A stretch of 64,000 bases of DNA. Origin: Amorphophallus konjac (Eukaryota; Streptophyta; Magnoliopsida; Alismatales; Araceae). Position numbers and translations under genes: made by a program. Location of the stretch: NCBI GenBank assembly GCA_022559845.1, contig CM040126.1, positions 46,308,458 through 46,372,457 of the forward strand. The letters are read 5' to 3'. Below the pieces are notes generated by a model. It ran no database searches and was not told the origin of the DNA. It saw only the letters and a program-made list of their open reading frames with translations. Positions 24,404 to 35,240 of this stretch are shown here, in pieces. The stretch's first letter is position 1; every line of letters starts with the position of its first letter.

Positions 24404-27338
24404 TGTTAGCGCAGCAAGAGTGATATAGAAGGGAGGGGATGAATAGATCACTCCCAATTTGCAGAAACTCAGGCGGAAAATAGATTCTACTGCTAACGCA
24501 CCTCCTTAACCCGTACACAGAGAAATATAGATGAGAGTGAAGAACTGATCACTTGAAGGCAAAGGGACAAGCAGATGAAGAGCACAGAAATCAATAGCAA
24601 ACCACAGAGGAGGCACTCGGTTTTTAGGTGGTTCGATTGCAGTCCGCAATCTACATCCACCCCTCACTCCAACTAGAGTGAGGATTCCACTAGGTAAAGC
24701 TAGATCACAGCAGACTCAGTCTGCGTACAACATGCTGCCACACAGCTTGAACACCCAAGGGAAACAAATCCCTCGACCAAGCTCTGCTACCCACAGAACT
24801 TGAAGCCTGTTCTAGCTCCCAGCTAGAACACAACCGGAGAATCCTCTCCCTTCCTCCACACACGGAGGGAAACTGTTAATGACAACCTGTCACTAACAAC
24901 ACCAGAGATCACCGATCTCTCTTCCTCTGCAACTCAGAGGGAAACTGGAGTAGTACTCCCTTCCTCCACACACCGGAGGGAAACCAATTCAAATCAGAAT
25001 GGAAGAACAAAATAAACGAAAACAAAATAGAAAGAAAAACCAATGAAGAAGAAATCGGTTCTGAAACCCAATACAAATGTAGCTTCAAATGAAGCAATTC
25101 ATCAATCCACACACACTCTCTCTCTCTCGAACAAACTCCTCTCAGATATGGAACTCTCTGCTCCTTTTCTTTTCTGGATCGTGCAGACTCTCACCAATGG
25201 CTTCTGCTTGTTCTTTTCACAATCGAACTTCTACTGAAGGATGAAGCTCTATATTTATAGCAGATAATGGCGTGTGGTTGCCAGGTTCCCGCCCATGCAC
25301 TTTTGGCCAGATCATTTGAATTTTGACCACATGGCAGCATCCTGACAAGGTTGCCATCCACGTGTCATGCGCCTGTTGTCTTGGATCACGTGTCAGGTGC
25401 CAACCTCGATTCACGTGCCCAATCATCAGCCTGAATCGCCTGCAGACAGACAGATGGAATGTATAGACTTAGTTAGTTCAGGCTTTCAACATGAATGTAT
25501 ATACTTTAGAAACACAACAGAGTAAGTGTGCACACCGTGAGAGAGTGTACAGACTTACTGAATAAAATGCACGTGAAGGCAGTGTATAGACATGAACAAT
25601 GCAAACGATTGTTACCAATGTGTACACTTTACAAGGCTCAGCCACTGTGTAGACTTCACGAAGCCTAAGCAGTGTACAGACTTGAAACGATAGTTAGCCA
25701 AGTGTGTATCATGTGAGAGTGTATTCACTTGGAGGTCTTCAGCATCTTCAGTGTATGGACTTAAGCATTTCAGGGCAATCCATAGCAATGTATAGACTTA
25801 GGCGTTCTGTTCAAATCAAAACCAATGTACAGACTTCATGCTCTACAGACTTGATGTTGATCAACAGATCTTTGAACATCAGCCCAAGGCGTCAACGCTT
25901 CCATCGAGCAGCGTCGCCTCAGCTTCCTCAGGCAAGATGCTCACGCCCTTGGTAACAGGCCAATGCATCAACGCATCCAGTGTCAGCGTCGACGCAGTGA
26001 GCAAGACAGAAAGGTGTGCGTCTACGCAGTCAACCAAGTGCGTCAACGCACGAAAGGCACACAATCCATGAAGACAGACAGGCTGTACAGACTTTGAAGC
26101 TTGCTGAATGAAACGATCGGCTGATGGATCAATGTACAGACTCTGAATGTAAAGGCAGTCTGTATAGACTTGAATCACTTGAAGCGATGTATGGACTTTG
26201 TGAAGCTCAAGCATTATACTGACTTGTGAAGACTTCAGCGATGTACATACTTGGTGTAGCTCAAGTGAATGTATAGACTTGTGAAAGCACTGTGGATGTG
26301 TGGACTTGAGCGAATGAAGCCAATGCACAGACTTGGTAAATCGAAGCCTCTGTACAGACTTTCCTAAGACGCAGTTTAATGTATAGACTTGAACGAAAAA
26401 GGCTGATGTACAGACTTGCCTAAGACGCAGCTTGAGACGCTGGCTGAGACGGATGCTGTACAGACTTTGAAGAACATTGAACGTTTGAGCAGCATGCAAT
26501 GTACACACTTAGTGGTGTACAGACTTGGCCTGGAAAGCGTAGGGAAAAGTTGAATGTATGGACTTGGCCAATGCGTAGGAAAAGATATCGAATGTACAGA
26601 GTTGGTGAATCACAGGCCAGTGTATAGACTTAGAGAAATGAAGTCTAGTGTATAGACTTGGAGAACTGTTCAATGTGTTGGGTTGGCGTTGTATAGACTT
26701 GGCTTTGAGCACTTGGGCTGAAGGCAATGTGCAGACTAAGCGATGTATAGACTTTGCCCAAGGAACCGAATGTATAGACTTTGCTGAAGCTAACTCTGAA
26801 GCAATGTTCAGACTTTGCAAACAAGACTCTGGGCGATGTATAGACTTACACTATCGGATGTGTAGACTTCAAGACAATGCAGCAGCCAGTGTATAGACAT
26901 GAAGTTTGACAATCCAATGTATAGAGTTGAAGCTTGGAAGGATGTATAGGGTTGAGCTGAACTGACTTTGGCAATGTGCAGACTTGACTGGTCGGGCAGT
27001 GTACAGACTAGAGTATTAGGATCAATGTGTAGACTTCAGTAAGAAGGTGCCCGATGTACAGACTTAAGGAAGATATGCCAATGTACAGACTAAATGGATC
27101 CAGCTGGTGTATAGACTTTGTGCCCAAGCTATCAATGCTCTGATGCGTCGACCCACCCTTTCTGATGAGTCGACCCACTGCTGTTCATATTAACCAAACA
27201 GTGCATATAGAATCAAGATAGCATGCATATCTGACAGCCAAATGAACTGTACTCACTCACATGAAGAAACAGCATTAATCTAGAGATAGAAGATTGATTT
27301 ATAGTGTGAGACATCATCAAAACCATAGGGATGCAACA
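24404..27338 (-). repeat. 5' LTR of Sirevirus A (2935 bp)
   Basis: Near-identical partner of 3871-6804. TATA box at 25249-25260. Motif array at about 25455-27120. Outer end TGTTGCATCC in element sense. Confidence 0.95.
25249..25260 (-). promoter_or_regulatory. TATA box in 5' LTR of Sirevirus A
   Basis: CTATAAATATAG on the minus strand, about 200 bp 3' (sense) of the last TGTAYAGACTT motif. Likely core promoter of the element. Confidence 0.7.
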
Positions 27339-27343
27339 GAGGG
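27339..27343. repeat. Target-site duplication of Sirevirus A, right copy
   Basis: GAGGG, identical to 3866-3870. Confidence 0.95.
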
Positions 27344-29384
27344 AAGCGTCGGACGTGCACGATTGAGAAATCGACAGTGAGCTAGGGTGGTCGGCTCTCT
27401 CGTGTGCCCGGATCGGGTCACGGGACGGTCACGCTCTCTCTCGCAGCAGCGGTGATATGAAAATATATAGCAAGCTAGGTCCTAAAACATACTATCTAGC
27501 AGCGGCATATAAAGCATATATGAAAATAAGCGAAATGCCAAGCAAGGAGCGAATACGATACCTCCACGCGCTCGGCGTGGGGAAGACGGTCCCGGCCGAA
27601 ACTCGTACTCCCGAAATAATACTACACAATATTACAGCAATTCAAGTCGCTCCCACTCCACGCAGGGAGGTAAAGGGCTACACAATGGGGTCCGGGAGGA
27701 CCGAATTCGGGTTGACGGGCGGCTTCTCGCGTTGATTCGGTAAGACCCGAACTAGTGACGGTGGGGCCCACGTGCTGTCCGGAGGGGCCGTGTGGGACCC
27801 GATGGCACCGCTGTAGTGAAGGATGCCTGGAAGGGCGCTCCCTGGAGTGGAGGCACGCTGGTTCACCAGCCGGAGGCCGGGCGGCTCCGATCGGCACCGG
27901 TCGGAACAACCGACCACGGATCTGCAGCTTCTGGGTTTCAGCACGCGTCCCGACGAGAACGGACGCGGCGATCAGCCTCGATGTCGGATCGACACAAAAC
28001 TGGCGCCTTTGGAAAGCTAACTTCAAATCCTTCAATCTAGGCCTAGAGATCTGGTCTGGATCTACACGAATCTTGGCCTTAATGAATTTTTGAGTTGCTG
28101 TTGTACAGTGACCGGACTCTCAGATCTGCAGAGAACTTGTCTGAGAACTGCCTTTGACCGATATGTGAACGTCCGAATCTAAAGTGGTGGTCTTCCGCAA
28201 AGTTGTAGGAAATCAATCTAGGAAATCGGGACTATTTTTTATGAAGGGTTTGGAGGTGGCTGTGATTTGTTCTGATGTTTGGACTAGAAGGTGGTCGGAT
28301 CTGGGAATTAGCTGAAAACATTGTAGCAGAGATAGAACATGAATTTTGAAAAATGGATAGAGGGTGGATCAAAAATCAAGAAAAATGGTGGATGTAGGGG
28401 ATGATGGACAGAACTCCCAGTAAAAATGGTAGCCCTAACAAAAGTAAAAAAGAAGGTCGGAGATGGGAAACTCAGAGCTGCTGTCACTGTAGGTAAAGAT
28501 AGGACAGATCTGGGAGTGATTGAGGACCGAAATTGCAAAAATATCAAACGAAGGATTTTTGACCTAAATTTTTTTGTGGATGATGGGATGGAAGATAGGA
28601 ACACACCATAAAAATTACAAACCACGAAGAGGCCGTGGCTGGTATCAAGAATTTCGGGAAGACACCTCTATCCAGTAGGATAGAAAACCGAAGATGGATT
28701 CGCGGCGGCTCGAAGGCGGCACGAACGGCGGTAGCGGCGGCGGCGGCACCAATGAAGATCAGAGGTTGAGAGGGGGAGATAGAAGATTGAAACACTCTAG
28801 AATGGGGGGTTTGAGGAGAGGAAACCAGGGGGAGAGAGGAAGGGGGCGCACCAAGCTCCAAGGATTCCAACAATTTTCTGATTTTTCACTAATTTTCACA
28901 TGAAAATACAAGCTTATATATGCTTCCAACCAAATCCAACCTCAACCCTTGGATCTTGGGATGGGAGATGGAGGGTCTGGATGGCATGCCACAAACACAA
29001 AAAAAATACAATAAAAAATTGAAGGGGGGGGGGGGCCTATTGACTATGGAGTGGCAAGGGAGACAATTTGACTTGGTAGGTAGCCTACCAAGGAAAAATC
29101 ACCCCCTTTGTCTACCCATGTGGCAATTGACATTCAACTCATCTAGAAGGCCACCTAGGCTGGTTGACCAGCCCCACATAGTCTAGGTGGACCAATGGGA
29201 AAGGGCTGAGGGCCCCCTTGCTGGTCCTACCGGCAAATTACATAGAAACCCACACAATCTACGGGAGTGACGCATTGGCTGATAAAGCCGTACAATTGCG
29301 CGTATACTTTCCCGTGGATATAAAAATAAACTAAAGGACATAAATACAAAAGTAAATGTACATGCTCGGCGTTGATTCCCATCA
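27344..29384 (-). repeat. 3' LTR of X, main part
   Basis: Aligns with 31552-33591. Minus-strand TATA-like GCATATATAAGCT at 28911-28923. Outer end TGATGGGAATC in element sense, preceded on that strand by a purine-rich CGGGGAGACT. Open frames here (for example 27755-28093, 27622-28035) occur twice, once per LTR copy, and resemble no protein. Confidence 0.92.
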
Positions 29385-29899
29385 AGTCTCCCCGAGTGGG
29401 AGGAACTCGACCCCGTCGAGTAGGGGTAGGGATGCTCGAGTATTCTGGTGGATCCGTCACCGTGCCAAGTAACGCGGGTACGCTCCACTCCATGTGATCG
29501 TCACCTGCTCATTCCATATATACTCGATATGCGCGAACTGCTATGGGCTAGAGGTGGATACTCCGGGTGGGGCACTCTCAAAAGGGAAGGGAGCAGGCTC
29601 GAAGACTCACTAGGAATCACCGCTGAGTCCCTATAGGTGACTGATCCGGGTATAGATGTAGAACCGATCCCATACTCATCGAGTGAGTCCAATCGCCTCT
29701 TACTCATAAGAGATCGACAACGAGCTTACACAGGACACATGCAGACTCTCAAACTACACACAAAACAAATCACACAAACAAACCACACAAAGAAGAGACA
29801 ATACCGACTCATATATGACCCTAGACATACCTAATGTTAGTCCGACCCGTACATGGGTGACGACGGACCAGGACACCCGAATGTGTGCCATGCATGCAT
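29385..29899 (-). other. Interior of X, 3' non-coding part
   Basis: About 515 bp between the 3' LTR and the end of the X frame. It includes a likely polypurine tract next to the LTR (CGGGGAGACT on the minus strand). No coding match or repeat seen. Confidence 0.6.
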
Positions 29900-30512
29900 C
29901 TAACGTAACCGGTGGTTGACATCATGGGGAAATCCTAGATCTCCTAAGGTGGGCCATGCATGCATATGGGATGTGGATGTGGGAGGGCCAAGAGTATCTC
30001 CCCTAGATGATGGCGTATCTTGTAAGTGTACGGGCTTGGTGGGCATAGACGACCCGGCCCGTGGGGAAGGGGTGTGGTAGCGGACTCCCTCGAAGAAGTG
30101 AAGTGAATGTGGAGGGTCTAAGGATCCACTAGGGAGTGAGTCAAAGGGATCAAAGAAGGTATGACCCCTTATGGTGGGTTCCCACAAGTCACGGTCCCAC
30201 GTGTAGAAGTTTTGAAGGTGTGGATAGTCACCTTCTTGAATTGTGACGGGTGGGACGGGGATTGTAGGCAAGAAGTATGATTCCTCCTTCAGACAAAAGG
30301 GTATGAATTCGGGCTCGTCCGGTAGCGGAAGAAGTAGAAGAACCTCCGTGGTGACACAACCCACGGTGCACTCAGAGGTAATGGACCCGAAGGCCAGATG
30401 GGTGAAGCTAAGACTAGCGGGTTGGTCAAAGCCTCGCGCCAAAAGATGTGTCAACTTCCGTTGTGAATCTAATCCCATGACAAGATCGTCCAATGTGTCA
30501 ACATGGTGACTA
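29900..30512 (-). pseudogene. Second half of the X frame, after an in-frame TGA
   Basis: Same reading frame as the protein that ends at 30515, separated from it by a single TGA at 30515-30517 and open for about 200 more codons. It has no ATG of its own near the start, so it is best read as the tail of a longer protein. Pro-, Ser- and His-rich, with no recognised domain. It could be a readthrough product or simply decayed. Confidence 0.45.
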
Positions 30513-30514
30513 GA

Positions 30515-31153
30515 TCAAAATGTGGTATGGAAGGAGTTGATCGGCACTAAAGGGAGGATGGGGTCCATGGATGGAAAGGGAGGTGGGACCAAGCCATCCT
30601 TGAGCCAACTAAAAAGTGGCTCGGCGATGTATAGCGTTCTCGTAAGAAACACGGGTGGCTCGGGGTGAGACGGCTCCAAGCATAATGGTTCCGAATGTGG
30701 AGTGGGCTGCTGGGGTTGAGTGACTGGACATACGAGGGTGATCTTACCGGGTAGGTAAGGTGGGTATAAGGTGCAAGTCCTCTTGCCCCAGTCAAGATTG
30801 GCTCTTCGTTCTCCTAACCATGTTTGCCCTAAAATGATGCATGAACCAGCAAGTGTGCCGATCCTGCACCATGCGCCATCGGTGTAGAGAACAGAGCCGA
30901 TCCTCTTATAGAACTCAACACAAGCAAAATCACCATTGCGGACAATCTCGCCTGTCTTGGAGAGAGACTCCACGATGTCAAGAGAAACCCAATTATCCGA
31001 CTCCCTATCGGTGAAATGGAGTTCCGTTGTGGACCCGTTGGGTAGAGCGACTTTCATAGTGAGAGGGGTAAAACCAAGGGCTCGGTCCATGAGGACATTG
31101 ACTTTGGCCACAAAGGTTGACCACTCGGATGTATGGTCTTGGGGAACGGCCAT
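30515..31153 (-). CDS. Unrecognised protein of element X, weakly protease-like
   Basis: About 212 residues from the first ATG (31153); the frame is also open upstream to about 31282 without an ATG. Toward the C-terminal half it has CIILGQTWL followed by LDW, the shape of the ILG-x-x-WL element that closes the retroviral-type aspartic protease fold. About 70 residues earlier, FTDRESDNWVSLDIV sits where such proteases have D-S/T-G-A; the catalytic Gly is absent. Inference: a degenerate or repurposed retropepsin-like domain. It is the only sizeable frame in X and lies downstream of the primer site, where gag would normally start. The protein ends at TGA 30515-30517 but the frame continues. Function unknown. 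Confidence 0.45.
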   Translation of the reverse strand: MAVPQDHTSEWSTFVAKVNVLMDRALGFTPLTMKVALPNGSTTELHFTDRESDNWVSLDIVESLSKTGEIVRNGDFACVEFYKRIGSVLYTDGAWCRIGTLAGSCIILGQTWLGERRANLDWGKRTCTLYPPYLPGKITLVCPVTQPQQPTPHSEPLCLEPSHPEPPVFLTRTLYIAEPLFSWLKDGLVPPPFPSMDPILPLVPINSFHTTF

Positions 31154-31486
31154 GGGTAGCGGATATGGACATGCATACACATGGTGACAAGACACTAGAC
31201 CGACTATGCAAGTTTGGAATGAATGCACACTAAGGACCCTAGACGTAAACCAAGACTCGGAGATAACCGATCCGAAGATCACTCGCGCAAGTGTGCGGCC
31301 TTCCCGATAGGCGTAGCCTAACGTTCGGACGACACCTTTTTATATACCAGCTAATGGTATGCAAATGCGACCCAAAAGACACTTTTTTTTTTGTTTTAAA
31401 ACAATGATGACCCTAAGCACGACTTAGACAATGACTAATGGCTAGATGTAAATGACACTTTTTTTTGACACCCTAGACTCAAACTC
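31154..31486 (-). other. Leader of element X
   Basis: About 330 bp between the primer site and the first ATG of the X frame. An A/T-homopolymer run lies at about 31383-31400. Nothing else recognised. Confidence 0.6.
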
Positions 31487-31498
31487 GCTCTGATACCA
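31487..31498 (-). other. Primer-binding site of X
   Basis: Minus-strand TGGTATCAGAGC (initiator-Met tRNA), three bases inside the 5' LTR. Confidence 0.92.
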
Positions 31499-31501
31499 AA
31501 T

Positions 31502-33591
31502 TGATGCGGGATGAACCACGGACACGACAAGCTCGTGATTGTCCCTTAACCAGGGAAGCGTCGGACGTGCACGGTTGAGAAACCGGTAGTGAGCTAGGGT
31601 GGTCGACTCTCTCGTGTGCCCGGATCGGGTCACGGGACGGTCACGCTCTCTCTCGCAGCAGCGGTGATATGAAAATATATAGCAAGCTAGGTCCTAAAAT
31701 ATGCTCTCTAGCAGCGGCATATAAAACATATAAGAAAGTAAGCGAAATGCCAAGTAAGGAGCGAATACGATACCTCCACGCGCTCGGCGTGGGGAAGACG
31801 GTCCCGGCCGAAACTCGTACTCCCGGAACAATACTACACAATATTACAGCAATACAAGTCGCTCCCACTCCACGCAGGGAGGTAAAGGGCTACACAATGG
31901 GGTCCGAGAGGACCGAATTCGGGTTGACGGGCGGCTTCTCGCGTTGATTCGGCAACACCCGAACTAGTGACGGTGGGGCCCACATGCTGTCCGGAGGGGC
32001 CGTGTTGGACCCGATGGCACCGCTGTAGTGGAGGATGCCTGGAAGGGCACTCCCTGGAGTGGAGGCACGCTGGTTCACCGGCCGGAGGCCGGGCGGCTCC
32101 GATCGGCACCGGTCGAAACAACCGGCCACGGATCTACAGCTTCTGGGTTTCAGCGCGCGTCCCGGCGAGAACGGACGCGGCGATCAGCCTCGATGTCGGA
32201 TCGACACGAAACTGGTGCCTTTGGAAAGCTAACTTCAAATCCTTCAATCTAGGCCTAGAGATCTGGTCTGGATCTGCACTGATCTTAGCCTCAATGAATT
32301 TTTGAGTTGCTGTTGTACAGTGACCCGACTCTCAGATCTGCAGAGAACTTGTCTGAGAACTGCCTTTGACCGATATGTGAACGTCCGAATCTGAAGTGGT
32401 GGTCTTCCTCAACGTTGTAGGAAATCAATCTAGGAAATCGGGACTATTTTTTATGAAGGGTTTGGAGGTGGCTGTGATTTGTTCTGATTTTTGGACTAGA
32501 AGGTGGTCGGATCTGGGAATTAGCTAAAAACACTGTAGTAGAGATAGAACATGAATTTTAAAAAATGGATAGAGGGTGGAACAAAAATCAAGAAAAATGG
32601 TGGATGTAGGGGATGATAGATAGAACTCCCAGTAAAAATGGTAACCCTAAAAAAAATAAAAAAGAAGGTCGGAGATGGGAAACTCAGAGCTGCTGTCACT
32701 GTAGACAGAGACACGACAGATCTGGGAGTGATTGAGGACCGAAATTGAAAAAATATCAAACGAAGGATTTTCGACCTGAAAGTTTTTGTGGATGATGGGA
32801 TGGAAGATAGGAACACACCATAAAAATTACAAACCACGAAGAGGCCGTGGCTGGTATCAGGTATTTTGGGAAGACACCTTTGTCCAGTAGGACAGAAAAC
32901 CGAAGACGGATTCGCGGCGGCTCGAAGGCGGCACGAACGGCGGCGGCGGCGGCACCAATGAAGATCAGAGGTTGAGAGGGGGAGATAGAAGATTGAAACA
33001 CTCTAGAATGGGGGGTTTGAGGAGAGGAAACCAGGGGGAGAGAGGAATGGGGCGCACCAAGCTCCAAGGATTCCAACAATTTTTTGATTTTTCACTAATT
33101 TTCACATGAAAATACAAGCTTATATATGCTTCCAACCAAATCCAACCTCAACCCTTGGATCTTGGGATGGGAGATGGAGGGTCTGGATGGCATGCCAAAA
33201 ACACAAAAAAAATACAATAAAAAATTGAAGGGGGGGGGGCGGCCTATTGACTATGGAGTGGCAAGGGAGACAATTTGACTTGGTAGGTAGCCTACCAAGG
33301 AAAAATCACCCCCTTTGTCTACCCATGTGGCAATTGACATTCAACTCATCTAGAAGGCCACCTAGGCTGGTTGACCAGCCCCACATGGTCTAGGTGGACC
33401 AATGGAAAAGGGCTGAGGGCCCCCTTGCTGGTCCTATCGGTAAATTACATAGAAACCCACACAATCTACGGGAGTGACGCATTGGCTGATAAAGCCGTAC
33501 AATTACACGTATACTTTCCCGTGGATATAAAAATAAACTAAAGGACATAAATGCAAAAGTAAATGTACATGCTCGGCGTCGATTCCCATCA
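31502..33591 (-). repeat. 5' LTR of X (2090 bp, intact)
   Basis: Complete partner of the split LTR. TATA-like element at 33118-33130 on the minus strand. Contains the uninterrupted version of the Sirevirus A insertion site at about 31548-31557. Confidence 0.93.
33118..33130 (-). promoter_or_regulatory. TATA box in 5' LTR of X
   Basis: Minus-strand AGCATATATAAGC about 460 bp from the LTR start in element sense. The other LTR has the same sequence at 28911-28923. Confidence 0.6.
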
Positions 33592-33596
33592 GAGGT
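33592..33596. repeat. Target-site duplication of X, right copy
   Basis: GAGGT, identical to 3812-3816. Confidence 0.9.
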
Positions 33597-34291
33597 CCCA
33601 CCGTGATCGCCAGAGATGTGGACGGACGTCACGGGGTTTAGGAGAGGGGAGGGAAACACGTTACGCTGGGATGAGAGAGAGTGCGTAAAAGGTCCCGGAG
33701 AGGGTGGCCTCTACCGGGTTTAGAGGCGGAAATATACGAAACGAGAAAACCCACGGAATGGAAATGTACAATGAAATGAATTGACATAAGGAAATTACAG
33801 AATGGAAACCACCGCGAGGAATTACTTCCGTCCACGGGGTTTAAGCAGAAATTAAAAGAATAAAATTGCGGAATGAGAAGGCTCCGCGAGGAATTACTTC
33901 CGTCACGGGACCTCCGCGGGGAATTACTTCCGTTACGGGGTTTTGACAAGAATTGAAGGAATTAAAATTACAGAATGGAAAGGCTTCGCGAGGAATTACT
34001 CCCGTCACATGCACCTTCGCGAGGAATTACTTCCGTCGCAGGGTTTAGACAGAAATTAAAGAAATAAAATGACAGAATGAAAAGGCTTCGCGAGGAATTA
34101 CTTCCGTCACGTACACCTTCGCGAGGAATTACTTTCGTCGCAGGGTTTCGACAAAAATTAAAGAAATAAAGTGACAGAATGAAAAGGCTTCGCGAGGAAT
34201 TACTTCCGTTGCAGGGACCTCCGCGAGGAATTACTTCCGTCCACGGGGGTTTAAACAAAAGGAAAAAGTGACAGAAAAGAAAGGGGGAGGG
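33597..34291. other. Continuation of the sequence interrupted by X (leader of W)
   Basis: Non-coding. Begins with CCACCGTGATCGCCAGAG, whose core GTGATCGCCAGAG is also in both LTRs of Y. Most of the rest is a 102-bp tandem repeat. It ends in AAAGGGGGAGGG immediately before TGTTGACACC at 34292. That is either target DNA into which V inserted, or a polypurine tract of a truncated plus-strand element. Confidence 0.55.
33800..34280. repeat. 102-bp tandem repeat, about 4 full units plus a short one
   Basis: Unit starts (GAATGRRAAGGCT) at 33871, 33973, 34075 and 34177 are exactly 102 bp apart; a shorter 71-bp unit begins at 33800. Each full unit carries two copies of CGCGAGGAATTACTTCCGT. The long minus-strand frame 33968-34318 is only this repeat translated. 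Confidence 0.92.
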
Positions 34292-34848
34292 TGTTGACAC
34301 CAGAAATATAACAGACAATAGAAACGAGACATAATGAAAGATTGAGTGAAAGATGAAGATCCCGGAAGTCCCTGCAAGACCAGAATTACGGAAGATTTAT
34401 CACTGAAGCTACCACCCGGCTGAAGCCCTCCCCGGCCAAGCTGATGTCCGGTATTGTCGTCGCTTAGACGGCAGTACTGATGAAGAACTGCAGTCCACTG
34501 ACTGATGAAAATCCCCAGAAATATTCTGATGAAGCTATGCTAACTCACCAATTGATGGGCCTTCGCCTAGCCTGATGGACTCGAGGGACCGACAAATGAA
34601 GGGACAGATTAAGCGGCCTTAACAGCTCAAGCTTACCGATGAGGAAGCATAAAAGACTAAAAGATCTAAACGGGCCCAGCCGTGTGGCGCCGAGAGCCCA
34701 ACAAGACCCATATGAGGAAGGGGCGCCGGGAAACCTATTACCTCCGAACAAGGCACGCCGGGAAGCCTATTGCCTCCGAACAAGGCGCGCCGGGAGCTCA
34801 TCAACCGGGCGCCGAGATGATCATGCCGATAGGGAGGGGGTGCTATGC

Positions 34849-34860
34849 CTATAAAAACCC
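34849..34860 (+). promoter_or_regulatory. TATA box of V LTR
   Basis: CTATAAAAACCC, followed by an AG-rich stretch typical of the start of transcription in plant LTRs. Confidence 0.65.
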
Positions 34861-35190
34861 CCTTTCTCTCGAGACAAAGAGAGAGGAGAAAGAAGTAGAG
34901 GATAGAAGAAACCTCATCCAGAAAATAGATAGAAAGAAAGAGAAAGAAAAGAGAGCGAGTGAAGAAGCCGCTGCGAAGCTCGAGAGAAGGAGAAGGTGGG
35001 GTGCTCGGGGAGGGAGAGGAGTCAATGCTCCGCCCTCCCCCATCTTCCTGTCATTCCGAACGGGTTTCTTTTCATTCTCTCATGTATTCTTTCTACCCTT
35101 GTATGTGGGATTTCTTCTACTCGAAGGATGTTCATAGTCCCCTTTCGACTATCGTCCGAGTTATCTCGCTGTAGCCAATGAAGTATGAAT

Positions 35191-35196
35191 AATAAA
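35191..35196 (+). terminator. Polyadenylation signal in V LTR
   Basis: AATAAA about 340 bp past the TATA box, a plausible R/U5 boundary signal. Confidence 0.4.
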
Positions 35197-35240
35197 GATG
35201 GTGCAATGAGTAGAAGCTCGAGTTTCTTTCTCTCACCCCT

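Larger units (their letters stand above)
3871..27338 (-). mobile_element. Sirevirus A: Ty1/copia LTR retrotransposon, interrupted by chromovirus T
   Basis: Order on the minus strand: 5' LTR (24404-27338), two-base spacer, initiator-Met primer site (24390-24401), gag, pol (protease, integrase, RT, RNase H, the Copia order), a 1.5-kb non-coding 3' part with several AGGGGGAG tracts, and 3' LTR (3871-6804). GAGGG is duplicated on both sides. Gag of the coiled-coil type, long LTRs with repeated motifs and multiple polypurine tracts are Sirevirus marks. Without the nested T it is about 12.7 kb. No env-like frame was found. It is disabled by frameshifts in gag, two stops in pol and the T insertion, although LTR identity (about 30 differences by eye in 2.93 kb) indicates a recent insertion. 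Confidence 0.95.
3817..33591 (-). mobile_element. Element X: non-autonomous LTR retrotransposon, carrying nested A and T
   Basis: Its LTRs are 31502-33591 (complete, 2090 bp) and 3817-3870 plus 27344-29384 (split by Sirevirus A, about 2095 bp without it). Ends are TGATG and CATCA, and GAGGT is duplicated outside both ends. A primer site matching initiator-Met tRNA (TGGTATCAGAGC on the minus strand, 31487-31498) lies three bases inside the right LTR, so the element reads right to left. The interior (29385-31501, 2.1 kb) has no gag, RT, RNase H or integrase, only one unusual frame. LTR copies differ visibly more than those of A, T or B, as expected for the older host of the nested insertions. 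Confidence 0.88.
34292..35240 (+). repeat. Putative 5' LTR of V, start defined, end unresolved
   Basis: Begins TGTTGACACC. Contains CTATAAAAACCC at 34849 and AATAAA at 35191, as expected for U3 and R. The true inner end could lie anywhere from here to about 36990; no convincing CA-TGG junction was found. CGCCGGGAA is repeated at about 34727-34800. Confidence 0.5.

Noticed and set aside
27622..28093. Overlapping GC-rich frames near 27.7-28.1 kb, and again at 31.8-32.3 kb
   Set aside because: They lie inside the X LTRs, open in several frames on both strands owing to GC content, with no protein resemblance.
33968..34318. 116-codon minus-strand frame with repeated peptides
   Set aside because: It is the 102-bp tandem repeat (102 = 34 codons) read in frame.
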